Shown in pieces: positions 8,558-17,655 of a stretch of DNA of 64,000 nt. The first letter of the stretch is position 1; every line of letters starts with the position of its first letter. The DNA is from Pseudogracilibacillus auburnensis (GTDB lineage: Bacteria > Bacillota > Bacilli > Bacillales > Amphibacillaceae). The DNA lies in NCBI RefSeq assembly GCF_003201975.1, contig NZ_QJJQ01000018.1, positions 1 through 64,000 on the forward strand. Reading direction: 5' to 3'. The translations under genes and the position numbers were made by a program. Below the pieces are notes generated by a model. The model did not search any database. It had not been told where the DNA came from and saw nothing but the letters and a program-made list of their open reading frames with translations.

Positions 8558-10693
8558 TTATGATAGTTCCTTTAAATGGAAGATTCGATTTTGATCTAGA
8601 TACGTTTCAAAACCAATGGGAACAACTAATGTTGTCGCAGTTGATTCAATAATAGAAAATGCTGAAATATGGTTTCCTGGCAACAATTTTTCCATTTCAT
8701 ATATGTTTGCTTCCACCCATTCTCCATCCCAGTAGATTTGACGTGTTCCTAAAAATGCTTCATCTGGTGGAGTTTCCCCTGCTAATGGTTCTTCTGGTAT
8801 TTTGGGTTGGGCAACATCGACTACCCCACGAACAATTGCACCAGTAATGGAATATCCTAATTCAGGTGATAAAGCAGATTTTGCATAAACTCGTGTATAC
8901 ATTTCCTCAAATGTTTCAACAAGCGTTTGGTAATCGCTTACATTATTAAAACTAGAAATCGGAGCTTCAATTTCTAAATCATTTAACTGTCCTTGGTATT
9001 GCATACGATAAAGTAGTCGGTAATTTACCTCATCACCAGAGTAACCATTTTTCTTAAATTCTTCTTCGACCCTAGCTTTTAATTCATCCCAAGCTTCTTG
9101 AAGTTCCTTCCCAGCTGCTAAAATAGTGTCATCGTCTGCTTTTTCAGCTATATTAAGATCGAGTGTTTTATCATAACGATACTCAAAATCAGCTGCACCA
9201 CAGCCAAATGCAGAAAATCCAGCAGCCCAAGCAGGGATAAGTACATCTTCAAATCCTAATCCTTTTGTATAACCCGCTGTGTGAAGTGGTCCACCGCCAC
9301 CATAAGAGAAACAAACATATTGAGATGGAGAATATCCTTTTCCTAAAATCATCGATTCTAAATAATTTTTCAATTGTGATTCTAGTAATTCGGTTACTCC
9401 ATATGCTGCATCCTCAACAGAAAGTCCAAGTGGTTCAGCAATTTGTTCTTTCACTGCTTGATATGCACGTTCTCTTGATAATTTAATCGTTCCACCGATA
9501 AAATTATCTGGATTAATTAAACCGAGAACAACGTGACAATCAGAGACAGTAACTGTCTCAATTCCACTATTTGGATTACATACACCAACTAATGAACCAG
9601 CACTATCAGGACCTAATGTTAAATTTCCATAGTTTGGATCAATCCGAACGTAACTTCCTGTTCCGGCTCCTGTCGTATCCATCGAAACGAGTGGTAAAGA
9701 TAAAACAAGTCGTGCCATATCTGGACTTGATTCAATTGCTAAGTCTCCTTGAGTAATTAAACCGATATCAAAGCTCGTTCCACCGATATCTGAACAGGCA
9801 ACATTTTTTATTCCGAGATTATCACTTAAATATTTTGCACCAACCATCCCACCGATTGGACCAGATACACATGTTCTTGCAAGCTCATTTGCTTTAATAC
9901 TTATTGTTCCACCATGACTTGCCATAATTCTTAAATCAAAGTTTGTTCCATGATCTTGTAAAGCTTTATCAAGTTTAGCTAACGTTTCACGTGAAGGTTC
10001 TGCTGCATATGCTTCAACAATTGTCGTATTTGTTCGATGTGATTCTTTTCTTACAGGATAATAATCGACTGTCGCAAATACTTTAATATCTTTCTTCTGA
10101 TCCTTTATCATTTTTTCTGCAACATCTCTTATCTTTCGTTCATGTTCAGGATGTTTATAGGAATGTAGTAAACTAATAACAATTGCTTCAACATCCTTAT
10201 CAATTAACTCTTGTATAGCACCTTCTAATTCATGTTCATATAATGGGATAACTACATTACCAAACATATCGACTCTTTCTGTTACACCAACAGTCCACTT
10301 TCTTGGAACAAGTGGAGGATCAAAATGATGTGTATTCACATGAATTCGATCAGCATATGAATAACCTAAATGTGATTGAACTCCACGACCCATTCGGTGA
10401 CTATCTTCCATTCCTTTATTAAGAATAAGTCCAACTCGAAGGCCAACACGAGAAACTAAACGGTTTAACATTGCTGTACCTGAATATACGCCTGCCAATA
10501 GATTTGGAAATTCTGCATCAATCGTTGAATCCCATTGTTCTAGTGCATCTTTGGCTGAATTTATTAGACCAATATGCTCATCATTTGGTGTTGTTTGCGC
10601 CTTTCCAACAACAAAATCCCCCTTTTCATCAATAATGAATGTGTCTGTCATTGTACCACCAGCATCAATAGCAAGAATCTGTGATTTTGCCAA
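8558..10693 (-). CDS. acxA: Acetone carboxylase, beta subunit (hydantoinase A family)
   Basis: 711 aa, HyuA-type ATPase. It phosphorylates acetone and bicarbonate. The N-terminal phosphate loop ILAIDAGGTMTDTF and the later DIGGTSFDIGL (near residue 300 of the trimmed protein) are visible. The TTG at 10693 is taken as start because GGGGAGA lies 7 bases before it. The in-frame ATG at 10765 lies upstream of the sigma-54 promoter core and so could not be transcribed. First gene of the acxA-acxB-acxC-scoA-scoB operon. It is probably induced by the sigma-54 activator encoded at 2161. Confidence 0.92.
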   Translation of the reverse strand: MAKSQILAIDAGGTMTDTFIIDEKGDFVVGKAQTTPNDEHIGLINSAKDALEQWDSTIDAEFPNLLAGVYSGTAMLNRLVSRVGLRVGLILNKGMEDSHRMGRGVQSHLGYSYADRIHVNTHHFDPPLVPRKWTVGVTERVDMFGNVVIPLYEHELEGAIQELIDKDVEAIVISLLHSYKHPEHERKIRDVAEKMIKDQKKDIKVFATVDYYPVRKESHRTNTTIVEAYAAEPSRETLAKLDKALQDHGTNFDLRIMASHGGTISIKANELARTCVSGPIGGMVGAKYLSDNLGIKNVACSDIGGTSFDIGLITQGDLAIESSPDMARLVLSLPLVSMDTTGAGTGSYVRIDPNYGNLTLGPDSAGSLVGVCNPNSGIETVTVSDCHVVLGLINPDNFIGGTIKLSRERAYQAVKEQIAEPLGLSVEDAAYGVTELLESQLKNYLESMILGKGYSPSQYVCFSYGGGGPLHTAGYTKGLGFEDVLIPAWAAGFSAFGCGAADFEYRYDKTLDLNIAEKADDDTILAAGKELQEAWDELKARVEEEFKKNGYSGDEVNYRLLYRMQYQGQLNDLEIEAPISSFNNVSDYQTLVETFEEMYTRVYAKSALSPELGYSITGAIVRGVVDVAQPKIPEEPLAGETPPDEAFLGTRQIYWDGEWVEANIYEMEKLLPGNHISAFSIIESTATTLVVPIGFETYLDQNRIFHLKELS

Positions 10694-10733
10694 ATCAATG
10701 TCTCCCCTTTCTTTTTGAATTACTATAATATAT

Positions 10734-10749
10734 TGCAAATTTCGTGCCA
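10734..10749 (-). promoter_or_regulatory. Sigma-54 (-24/-12) promoter of the acetone operon
   Basis: On the minus strand TGGCAC, 5 bp, TTGCA: every conserved position of the sigma-54 consensus is present. The predicted transcript start is about 30 nt before the TTG of acxA. An AAA+ activator of the sigma-54 class is encoded at the other end of the operon. Confidence 0.85.
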
Positions 10750-10847
10750 ACTTTTGAATGAACATAAAAAATGCATCATAATAGTAACTTTACGACAGAT
10801 TCGTTTGAAAAAAATAATAAATATAAAATAATAAATTGTTTTATTTT

Positions 10848-10874
10848 GCTACAGATGTAGCGATACATGCTACA
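10848..10874. promoter_or_regulatory. Upstream activator site: three alternating GCTACA half-sites
   Basis: GCTACA-GA-TGTAGC is a perfect palindrome. It is followed 7 bp later by another GCTACA, so TGTAGC is shared between two inverted repeats. It lies about 100 bp upstream of the -24 element, a normal distance for an enhancer bound by a Fis-type HTH activator. Binding by the regulator at 2161 is inferred. Confidence 0.6.
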
Positions 10875-10900
10875 TAATAAGTACCAATACAAAAAGAAAA

Positions 10901-10932
10901 CAAAAGACATTCTTAGAAAAGAATGTCTTTTG
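10901..10932 (-). terminator. Terminator of pdaA
   Basis: A 14-bp stem (CAAAAGACATTCTT with its complement) around a 4-nt loop, followed on the minus strand by a T-rich tail. It overlaps the pdaA stop codon and insulates the acetone promoter. Confidence 0.8.
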
Positions 10933-11701
10933 CAAAAGTATGTTTCATCATAAGTTCATCTAAACTTCTAAAGGTATACCCTTCTTTTTTCAATTGAATA
11001 ATGACCTTTTCTAAAGCTTCAGCGTTATCTTCCGAAACAGTGTGTAATAATACAATTGCACCAGGGTGGACTTGATTAACAATTTGATCATAAGCATACT
11101 TCCAACCCTTTTGTTTATTCGTTTCCCAATCCCTAAAAGCAAGGGACCAGAAAATATGAACATAGCCAAATTCATCGGCCCATTTCAGTGTGTTTTCATT
11201 AAAAGTTCCTCGGGGTGGGCGTAGATAAGTCAGTTCCTTTTGAGCGGAAACTTTTGCAACAGCTTCTTCTAACATATCTAGTTCTTTTTTCATCGCTTCT
11301 TTTGACATGTTCGTAAAATCAGGGTGATTATATGAATGGTTCCCAATGATATGACCTTCATTTACCATTCTTTTCACTAATTCTGGCTCTTCTTCAACAT
11401 AATGACCAGTGACGAAAAATGTCGCATGGACTCCTGTCTTTTTAAGTACATTGAGTACTTTCTCTGTATATCCTTGCTCATAGCCATTGTCAAAGGTAAG
11501 GTATATTTCCTTTTCATTTGTCATATCCGCGTAAAAAGCGTGATGATTTTTAAGCATTTCACCATACTTTCCTACATCTGGCAATTTATTATCATTATTT
11601 TTTTGATATCCCCAGCCATATCCATAAACGATGTCATTACTGGAAAACAATACAGCTAGCAAAAGGACATACGTAATGAACGACTTGCATATAGTATTCA
11701 T
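10913..11701 (-). CDS. pdaA: Peptidoglycan N-acetylmuramic acid deacetylase PdaA (spore cortex muramic delta-lactam)
   Basis: 262 aa with an N-terminal hydrophobic signal (about 5-27) and a NodB-type deacetylase domain. Family motifs: LTFDNGYEQG near 70, where the second Asp of the usual TFDDG motif is replaced by Asn-Gly as in PdaA proteins; HSYNHPD near 122 (metal-binding His); RPPRGTF near 165; and LLHTVSED near the end. PdaA acts outside the membrane to make muramic delta-lactam in spore cortex, so the gene suggests a spore former. ATG preceded by AAAGGGG. It is monocistronic, with its own terminator. Confidence 0.88.
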   Translation of the reverse strand: MNTICKSFITYVLLLAVLFSSNDIVYGYGWGYQKNNDNKLPDVGKYGEMLKNHHAFYADMTNEKEIYLTFDNGYEQGYTEKVLNVLKKTGVHATFFVTGHYVEEEPELVKRMVNEGHIIGNHSYNHPDFTNMSKEAMKKELDMLEEAVAKVSAQKELTYLRPPRGTFNENTLKWADEFGYVHIFWSLAFRDWETNKQKGWKYAYDQIVNQVHPGAIVLLHTVSEDNAEALEKVIIQLKKEGYTFRSLDELMMKHTFAKDILF

Positions 11702-11778
11702 TAAAAGACCCCTTTTTGATTAGGTTTCACTCTTAATTCTAGAATATGCATGCTTTCCATTGTAAAAAAAAGGGTGAT

Positions 11779-11807
11779 TTGACAGTTACTTAGGAAATGG
11801 TTATTAT
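11779..11807 (+). promoter_or_regulatory. Sigma-A promoter of the symporter gene
   Basis: TTGACA, 17 bp, TATTAT, ending 36 bp before the ATG. This is a strong housekeeping match. Confidence 0.75.
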
Positions 11808-11843
11808 ATACCTTATGTATTTAAATATGAAAGGAGTAGAATA

Positions 11844-13070
11844 ATGAAATTACTGAAGGGAAATTTGTTAACGCAAATTCTCATTGCTTTTGTAATCGCA
11901 ATCATTCTTGGTTTAATTTTTGGGCAATCAATTGAAGTGATAAAACCACTTGGTGATTTATTTTTACGTCTAATTAAATTTATTATCGCTCCACTAGTTT
12001 TATCCACACTGGTAATTGGTGTTGCTAGTATTGGAGATCCAAAGTCACTTGGTCGTGTTGGCACGAAAACAGTTTCTTACTATTTAATTACGACAGCGGT
12101 TGCAATTATCATCGGTTTAAGTATCGCATTTATTATTTCACCTGGAAAAGGACTTTCAATCGAAGTTCCTAGTACTGAAGTAGAGGTGAACGAAACTGAA
12201 GGCGTTATTCAAACATTTTTAAACATCGTTCCAGAAAATCCGTTTTTATCCTTAGCGGATGGAAACATTTTACAAATTATCTTTTTTGCCATTTTTATCG
12301 GACTTGCAATTACTTTAGTTGGTAAGAAAGCGGATCCGGTTTATCGTTTTTTTGATGGATTTGCCGAAGTAATGTTTAAAATTACTGGAATCGTTATGCG
12401 CTTTGCACCAATTGGTGTACTAGGATTAGTCGCACCGATTATTGGGCAATATGGTCCACAAGTATTATTACCTTTATTAAAAATTATTATCGCAGTTGTA
12501 CTTGCTTGTATTTTACACACTATTCTCGTTTATTCTATGTCTGTAAAAATATTCGCTAAAATGAATCCGCTTACTTTTTTTAAAGGGATTGCACCAGCTG
12601 CTGTTGTTGCTTTTAGTACAGCGAGTAGTGCCGGTACTCTACCGGTTACTATTAAAAACACACAAGACAATTTAGGTGTATCGAATAAAATTAGTAGTTT
12701 CGTCCTTCCTTTAGGAGCAACAATTAATATGGATGGTACGGCAATTTATCAAGGTGTTGCTGTTATTTTTATTGCACAGTTTTATGGATTAGAGTTATCA
12801 GCTATGCAATTATTAACGGTAGTGATTACGACTGTTTTGGCTAGTGTAGGTACTGCGGGAGTTCCAGGTGCGGGCATGATTATGCTGGCAATGGTTTTAG
12901 GGGCTGCTGGCTTGCCTTTAGAAGGGATTGCCCTAATTGCAGGGATCGACCGAATTCTTGATATGTTCCGGACAACGGTAAATATCGTTGGAGATGCATC
13001 AGCTGCAGTAGTAGTTGCTGGTACGGAAGAAGAGCTAGACCGATCAGCATTCGAGAAACAAGCAAGTTAA
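11844..13070 (+). CDS. Dicarboxylate/amino acid:cation symporter (DAACS family)
   Basis: 408-aa membrane protein of the GltP/DctA fold. It couples uptake of acidic amino acids or C4-dicarboxylates to H+ or Na+. It has eight predicted membrane helices plus two hairpins. The key motifs are the serine-rich hairpin STASSAGTLPVT (near 257), NMDGTA in TM7 (near 298), the GVPGAG hairpin-2 motif and the C-terminal DRILDMFRTTVNIVGDASAA in TM8. The Arg in DMFRTT is at the position associated with acidic amino acid or dicarboxylate binding. ATG preceded by AAAGGAG. Monocistronic. The substrate is not resolved. Confidence 0.88.
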   Translation: MKLLKGNLLTQILIAFVIAIILGLIFGQSIEVIKPLGDLFLRLIKFIIAPLVLSTLVIGVASIGDPKSLGRVGTKTVSYYLITTAVAIIIGLSIAFIISPGKGLSIEVPSTEVEVNETEGVIQTFLNIVPENPFLSLADGNILQIIFFAIFIGLAITLVGKKADPVYRFFDGFAEVMFKITGIVMRFAPIGVLGLVAPIIGQYGPQVLLPLLKIIIAVVLACILHTILVYSMSVKIFAKMNPLTFFKGIAPAAVVAFSTASSAGTLPVTIKNTQDNLGVSNKISSFVLPLGATINMDGTAIYQGVAVIFIAQFYGLELSAMQLLTVVITTVLASVGTAGVPGAGMIMLAMVLGAAGLPLEGIALIAGIDRILDMFRTTVNIVGDASAAVVVAGTEEELDRSAFEKQAS

Positions 13071-13191
13071 AAATCGAGAGACTAAATGACTACTTACATG
13101 TTTTACTTGCTTAAAAGGAATGAAGGAAGAGCATTACGTTAAAAGAAGGAATCATGAAGGAGTTTAGCGGGCTGATCTATATGATGAAAAG

Positions 13192-13231
13192 AACTAGGTG
13201 TTAAAAGGTATTTATGCTTTAACACCTAGTT
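13192..13231. terminator. Bidirectional terminator between symporter and cstA
   Basis: A 14-bp perfect stem, AACTAGGTGTTAAA and complement, with a 12-nt loop and T-rich flanks on both sides. It serves both convergent genes. Confidence 0.85.
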
Positions 13232-13235
13232 TTAT

Positions 13236-14675
13236 TTATGCAGCTGAATCTACATCAACATCTGTTTCTACTTCCGCGATTTTATTATTTTTAGCTTTCA
13301 CAAAGAATAGAACTGCGAGAATTCCAGTTAATACAAATCCAATAATGAAAGATATCGTTAAATCTAAATTAAAACCAATTTTTTGATTTAGTATATATAC
13401 AAATACCATGTAAGAAATAAATAGTGCTGGTATTAACGATATAAAGTAGTTTTTCCCTTTAATAAATAAATACATCGTCCCAATCCATAATGCGATCGCA
13501 GCAGTTGCCTGATTAGCCCACGAAAAATACCGCCACAAAATATTGAAGTCGATTTGTGTTAATAAAGCAGAGATCGCAAATAATGGAATAGCAATCATTA
13601 ATCGTCTCATTAATTTTTGTTGATCTATTTTTAAATAATCAGCAATAATGGAACGTGCCGCACGGAATGCTGTATCACCTGAAGTAATCGGTAAAACAAT
13701 TGCACCTAAAATAGCAATCGTTCCGCCAATAGCACCTAACAATGTGATCGATACTTCATTTACGACAGAAGAAGGTGTACCTGTTGCAATAAACTCACTC
13801 AATGTTTGTCCATCTAACAAGCTCATTGCAGCCGCTGCCCAAATCATAGCAATAATGGCCTCAGCAATCATCATACCATAAAATACATATCGTCCTTGTG
13901 ATTCTTTTTGGGTTGTTCTTGAAATAATTGGTGACTGTGTTGCATGAAAACCTGATAATGCCCCACATGTTATCGTAAAGAACAGAATTGGGATAATTGG
14001 GATATTATCTGGATGCATGTTCGAAATCGTCATTTCTGGAATCGTATAGTCAGAAAATAATAAAGCACCTCCGACACCAATCGTTCCAATTAACAACACT
14101 GCACCAAAGTACGGATATAGTCTCCCAATTATTTTATCAATTGGTAAAATGGTTGATAAGAAATAATAAGCGAATATAAAGAGAATTAATAACGATATGG
14201 CGACTTTACCTTTCAAAACAATTGCGAGTAAAGATGCTGGCGTTGTTACAAAGACAGTACCAACTAAAAGAAGTAATAATAATGCGAATGCGTTTACAAT
14301 ATGTCTTGAAAATTTTCCAAGAAATTTCCCCGCTAATTCAGGAATATGTGCTCCTTTATTCCGAATGGAGATCATACCCGTTAAATAATCGTGCACCGCT
14401 CCAGCAAAAATTGCACCAAAAACAATCCATAAAAAAGCAACAGGTCCAAATAATGCACCCATAATCGGGCCGAAAATTGGTCCTGTGCCCGCAATATTTA
14501 ATAGTTGAATTAATGCGTTTTTATGTTTATTCATCGGTACATAATCAATACCATCACTATTTGCATATGCAGGTGTTTTACGCTCTTCATTTACGCCGAA
14601 TACCTTTTCTACAAACTTGCCGTATGTGAAATAGGCCACGACTAAAAGAGCAATTGATAAAAGAAAAGTAATCAT
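13236..14675 (-). CDS. cstA: CstA/BtsT-family transporter (carbon starvation protein, probable pyruvate or peptide uptake)
   Basis: 479-aa polytopic membrane protein with the CstA hallmarks: LLNIAGTGPIFGPIMGALFGPVAFLWIVFG near the N-terminus (about 60-90), GAVHDYLTGM, and the central SGFHATQSPIISRTTQKE segment. It is the short Firmicutes form; the E. coli CstA and BtsT proteins are about 700 aa. The ATG at 14675 is chosen over two earlier in-frame ATGs because AGGGGGA is correctly spaced only from it. A LytS/LytR-type pair lies directly upstream on the same strand. In E. coli the BtsSR system senses pyruvate and induces BtsT, so pyruvate uptake is the best inference. Confidence 0.88.
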   Translation of the reverse strand: MITFLLSIALLVVAYFTYGKFVEKVFGVNEERKTPAYANSDGIDYVPMNKHKNALIQLLNIAGTGPIFGPIMGALFGPVAFLWIVFGAIFAGAVHDYLTGMISIRNKGAHIPELAGKFLGKFSRHIVNAFALLLLLLVGTVFVTTPASLLAIVLKGKVAISLLILFIFAYYFLSTILPIDKIIGRLYPYFGAVLLIGTIGVGGALLFSDYTIPEMTISNMHPDNIPIIPILFFTITCGALSGFHATQSPIISRTTQKESQGRYVFYGMMIAEAIIAMIWAAAAMSLLDGQTLSEFIATGTPSSVVNEVSITLLGAIGGTIAILGAIVLPITSGDTAFRAARSIIADYLKIDQQKLMRRLMIAIPLFAISALLTQIDFNILWRYFSWANQATAAIALWIGTMYLFIKGKNYFISLIPALFISYMVFVYILNQKIGFNLDLTISFIIGFVLTGILAVLFFVKAKNNKIAEVETDVDVDSAA

Positions 14676-14697
14676 TGACATCCCCCTATTTTCCATC

Positions 14698-14711
14698 TGA
14701 TATCGTTTTCA
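14698..14711. promoter_or_regulatory. CcpA catabolite-repression site (cre) in the cstA leader
   Basis: TGATATCGTTTTCA matches the degenerate cre consensus TGWNANCGNTNWCA at every fixed position. It lies between the candidate -10 (14752-14757) and the cstA start, the position used for roadblock repression. Confidence 0.6.
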
Positions 14712-14751
14712 TCTTTTTAAAAAATAAAAACAGATCGATACAATCAATATC

Positions 14752-14757
14752 ATTATA
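14752..14757 (-). promoter_or_regulatory. Candidate cstA promoter -10 with upstream inverted repeat
   Basis: The minus-strand TATAAT has no good -35 (GGCGTC at 17 bp), which suggests an activator-dependent promoter. About 40 bp upstream, at 14795-14817, is a perfect 7-9-7 inverted repeat (ATGTAAT/ATTACAT), a candidate site for the adjacent LytTR regulator. The assignment of the site to the regulator is inferred. Confidence 0.4.
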
Positions 14758-14854
14758 ATGGAAACATACGAATAGACGCCTTTTTTGTCATAATATGTAA
14801 TGGGGATGGAATTACATGTGGGAATCGAGGAACAAGACACATAAGCAACAAAGT

Positions 14855-15583
14855 TTATAATTCAAGACGTTCTCGTAAGTCCTTTACATAATTTCTACTT
14901 ACAGGTAGTTTATCTCCTTCTCCTTCCAATTCAAGTTGATAAGCTCCATTAAACCACGGAGTTAATCTAGTAACATATGTTAAATTTACTAAAAAACTGC
15001 GATGAATACGAAAAAAAGAAAAAGGAATTAAACGGTTCTCTAGTTCCTTTAAGGAAGATTTCACTACGTATTCATTTTTACGTGTTTTTATCATTGTAGT
15101 CTTCCCGTCAGGTGATAAATATAAAATATCACTGATGAATACATAGTCAATTTCACCGTCTTTTTCAACAGCCAATTTACCAAGAGGAGTCGAGTGAGGT
15201 GCACTTTTCACTGGAAACATGATGTTTCTAATCCGTTCCATCGCTTGTGTCAATTGATCTATATCATAAGGTTTTAATAAATAATCTACTGCATTTATTC
15301 GAAATGCTTCTGCAGCAAATTGTGGGTAGGCTGTTGCGAATACTATTAATGGAGATTTTTTTAATTCTAACAATGACTTGGCTACTTCGATCCCATCCAT
15401 TTTTGGCATTTCAATATCTAAAAATACTACATCTGGTTGCAGTTGTATCGCTTTTAAAATTGCCGCCTCCCCACGCTCTGCTTCTGCAATAACTTTACTT
15501 TCCGGAAAATTCTCCAATAAAAAAATAAGTTCTTCTCGTGCAAACCGTTCATCATCCACAACTAATACTTTAAAAGTCCCCAC
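14855..15583 (-). CDS. LytTR-family response regulator (BtsR/YpdB/LytT type)
   Basis: 242 aa. An N-terminal receiver domain has the acidic pair DDE near residue 10, the phospho-acceptor Asp in VVFLDIEMPKMDG near 56 and Lys in LLKPYD near 105. The C-terminal LytTR DNA-binding domain (about 140-240) has the FFRIHRSFLVN and PVSRNYVKDLRE segments. The GTG start overlaps the TAG stop of the kinase gene (TAGTG), so the two are translationally coupled. The likely target is the cstA gene immediately downstream. Confidence 0.9.
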   Translation of the reverse strand: MGTFKVLVVDDERFAREELIFLLENFPESKVIAEAERGEAAILKAIQLQPDVVFLDIEMPKMDGIEVAKSLLELKKSPLIVFATAYPQFAAEAFRINAVDYLLKPYDIDQLTQAMERIRNIMFPVKSAPHSTPLGKLAVEKDGEIDYVFISDILYLSPDGKTTMIKTRKNEYVVKSSLKELENRLIPFSFFRIHRSFLVNLTYVTRLTPWFNGAYQLELEGEGDKLPVSRNYVKDLRERLEL

Positions 15584-17325
15584 TAAATGTTCACTCCTTC
15601 TTTACTTATATGAAATGAAATGACTGTTCCTTCATGTTTTTTACTATGTATGGACAAAGAGGCTGATTCATCAAATGTCATCATTAATCGACGGTTTACA
15701 TTATACAATCCCATTCCTGTTCCTGTCTCTGAATTAACTTGATGTGTGCCTAGCTGATCAATCCTGTCTGGTGAGATTCCCTTTCCGTTATCTTCTACTT
15801 TCACTTCTACTTTTTCTCCCACACCTTTCACAGTAACTTTAATGATACAATTTTCATCCATGTCCTCTATCCCATGATGAATGGCATTTTCCACTATTGG
15901 TTGCAATGTAAAAGGTGGAATTTTTTCCGTTAATAAATTTTCATCTATATCATAAATAATCGTTAATCGATCAATAAATCTTGCTTCGATAATTTCTAAA
16001 TATGCTTTGACATGAGACAGTTCTTCTTTTAAAGTGACTTTACACGCAGTAGTTCCCGTCACATTTTGACGCAAAAAATAAGATAATGATCTTACTAACT
16101 TTCGTGCTTGTTCTGGATTTGTACGAATTAAAGACATAATAATATTCATCGAATTAAATAAGAAATGAGGGTTAATTTGAGCCTGTAATGCTTTTATTTC
16201 TGCCTCTTTAGCAAGTTGGTATGCCCTATTCGTTTCAGCTAACTCTAATTGATTACTCAATAATGAACAAAGACCTTCTATTAATTCAGTGCTTACCCCT
16301 GTCATTAATTTATTGGAAGGGTAATACAATTTTAATGTACCGATTATTTCATCACGTTGCTTTAATGGTGCAATAACAACAGCTCCTAATGGACAGCCAG
16401 GATAGTTACAATGAACCATCCCTTCTTTGATCACAACTAGTTTTCCATTTCGAATCACTTCTTTTGTTTCCTTTGTGCGAATCGGTATATTTGCTTGATG
16501 ATGGTCAGATCCTATTCCAACATGAGCTAAAATCTCAGTCTTATTCGTCATTGCTACAGCACTTGGTTCAAGTTCACGGTATAAAATATTACAGACAGCG
16601 AGAGCAGTCGAACGATTCATTCCCTTTCGTAAAAATCCTAATGTTTGATCTGCAATCCTTAATGTTTTCTGTGCTTGGAGTGCAGTCACTTTTTCTTGTT
16701 CCCCAATCACATTATGAACGATCAACATAAACAGTGCTGCTCCAACACCATTTGCCAAAATCATCGGTAAGCCAATTACTTCAACTAATGTAAGTGCTTT
16801 TTCAAAAGGTTGAGCAAGCAGAAGGATTAAACCCATTTGTAATGATTCCGCTAATGCACAAACACCGAAAGTAAATAATGGCTTTACCTTTTTTCCTTTT
16901 CTATAAAAAACACTTGAAATAATTCCTGCTATAATGGTTGAAACACCACAAGCAAAGGCAGTAAAACCTCCTAAAGTCATTCGTTGTATTCCAGCAATTA
17001 AGCCTGCGCTAATTCCAACCCGATAACCGCCCATTAGACCTGCAACGACGACTCCAATCACTCTTGAGTTGGCAATTGCTTCATCTTCTACTAAACCTAA
17101 GGAAACATTAGTAAACTGTAATGTAGACGTATGAAGTGCAACTCCTAAATACGTACCGATAATACCAAAAAAACCAAAAAAAAGGATGGCTGTGATCTCT
17201 TGTCTTCCCGCTAATTTATCGTGATTAATTAAGTTTTTAAAAAATTGAAATCTCGTTAATATAAATGCTACTGCAATGATTGTTCCAACTCTTTCTAACA
17301 TGATGATTAGTAAATCAAGCAACAA
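15583..17325 (-). CDS. LytS/BtsS-type sensor histidine kinase
   Basis: 580 aa. Order: an N-terminal 5TM-LytS membrane domain (about 1-200, rich in GLMGGYRVG and GLIAGIQR loops), a GAF domain (about 210-345), a His_kinase domain with the phospho-acceptor histidine in INPHFLFNSMN near 385, and a C-terminal HATPase with NAIHHGIED and GTGMGLYNVN. TTG start behind AGGAGGG. In this family the membrane domain senses small carboxylates (pyruvate for BtsS and for B. subtilis LytS). The neighbouring CstA-family transporter fits that role. Confidence 0.9.
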   Translation of the reverse strand: MLLDLLIIMLERVGTIIAVAFILTRFQFFKNLINHDKLAGRQEITAILFFGFFGIIGTYLGVALHTSTLQFTNVSLGLVEDEAIANSRVIGVVVAGLMGGYRVGISAGLIAGIQRMTLGGFTAFACGVSTIIAGIISSVFYRKGKKVKPLFTFGVCALAESLQMGLILLLAQPFEKALTLVEVIGLPMILANGVGAALFMLIVHNVIGEQEKVTALQAQKTLRIADQTLGFLRKGMNRSTALAVCNILYRELEPSAVAMTNKTEILAHVGIGSDHHQANIPIRTKETKEVIRNGKLVVIKEGMVHCNYPGCPLGAVVIAPLKQRDEIIGTLKLYYPSNKLMTGVSTELIEGLCSLLSNQLELAETNRAYQLAKEAEIKALQAQINPHFLFNSMNIIMSLIRTNPEQARKLVRSLSYFLRQNVTGTTACKVTLKEELSHVKAYLEIIEARFIDRLTIIYDIDENLLTEKIPPFTLQPIVENAIHHGIEDMDENCIIKVTVKGVGEKVEVKVEDNGKGISPDRIDQLGTHQVNSETGTGMGLYNVNRRLMMTFDESASLSIHSKKHEGTVISFHISKEGVNI

Positions 17326-17385
17326 GATCCCTCCTACGTCGAAAGGGTTTTCTAAGATTATACATCATCTTAGTGACAATATACA

Positions 17386-17652
17386 TTAACTTTCTTTCTG
17401 AGTGGACTTGGGGAAAAACTTCGTAAAATAAGCTGCTAAAAATAATAGAATGATATTTATTGTCCAAAATAATAACCCTAGTTTCTCCAACCAGACTAGA
17501 ATAATGGAGTTTATAGCAATTAAGTAAAAACAAATGGGCGTTAAAGCTGTTTTAAACCCTGTGAAACCAAGTTTCTTTCTTTTTCTTATAACGAAACTTA
17601 TCGATATCATTAAAATAATAATTGTAATGATTGTAAGTCCAATTTTCAACAT
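17386..17652 (-). CDS. Small membrane protein of unknown function
   Basis: 88 aa with three hydrophobic stretches (about 3-22, 34-54 and 56-77) separated by a basic loop IRKRKKLGFTGFK, and a Lys/Ser-rich tail. The ribosome site GGAGAGGGTG precedes the ATG at good spacing. It lies upstream of the lytS gene on the same strand, with a gap of about 60 bp, so it may be co-transcribed. I do not recognise the family. Overlapping frames on the same strand have no ribosome site. Confidence 0.6.
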   Translation of the reverse strand: MLKIGLTIITIIILMISISFVIRKRKKLGFTGFKTALTPICFYLIAINSIILVWLEKLGLLFWTINIILLFLAAYFTKFFPKSTQKES

Positions 17653-17655
17653 GAT

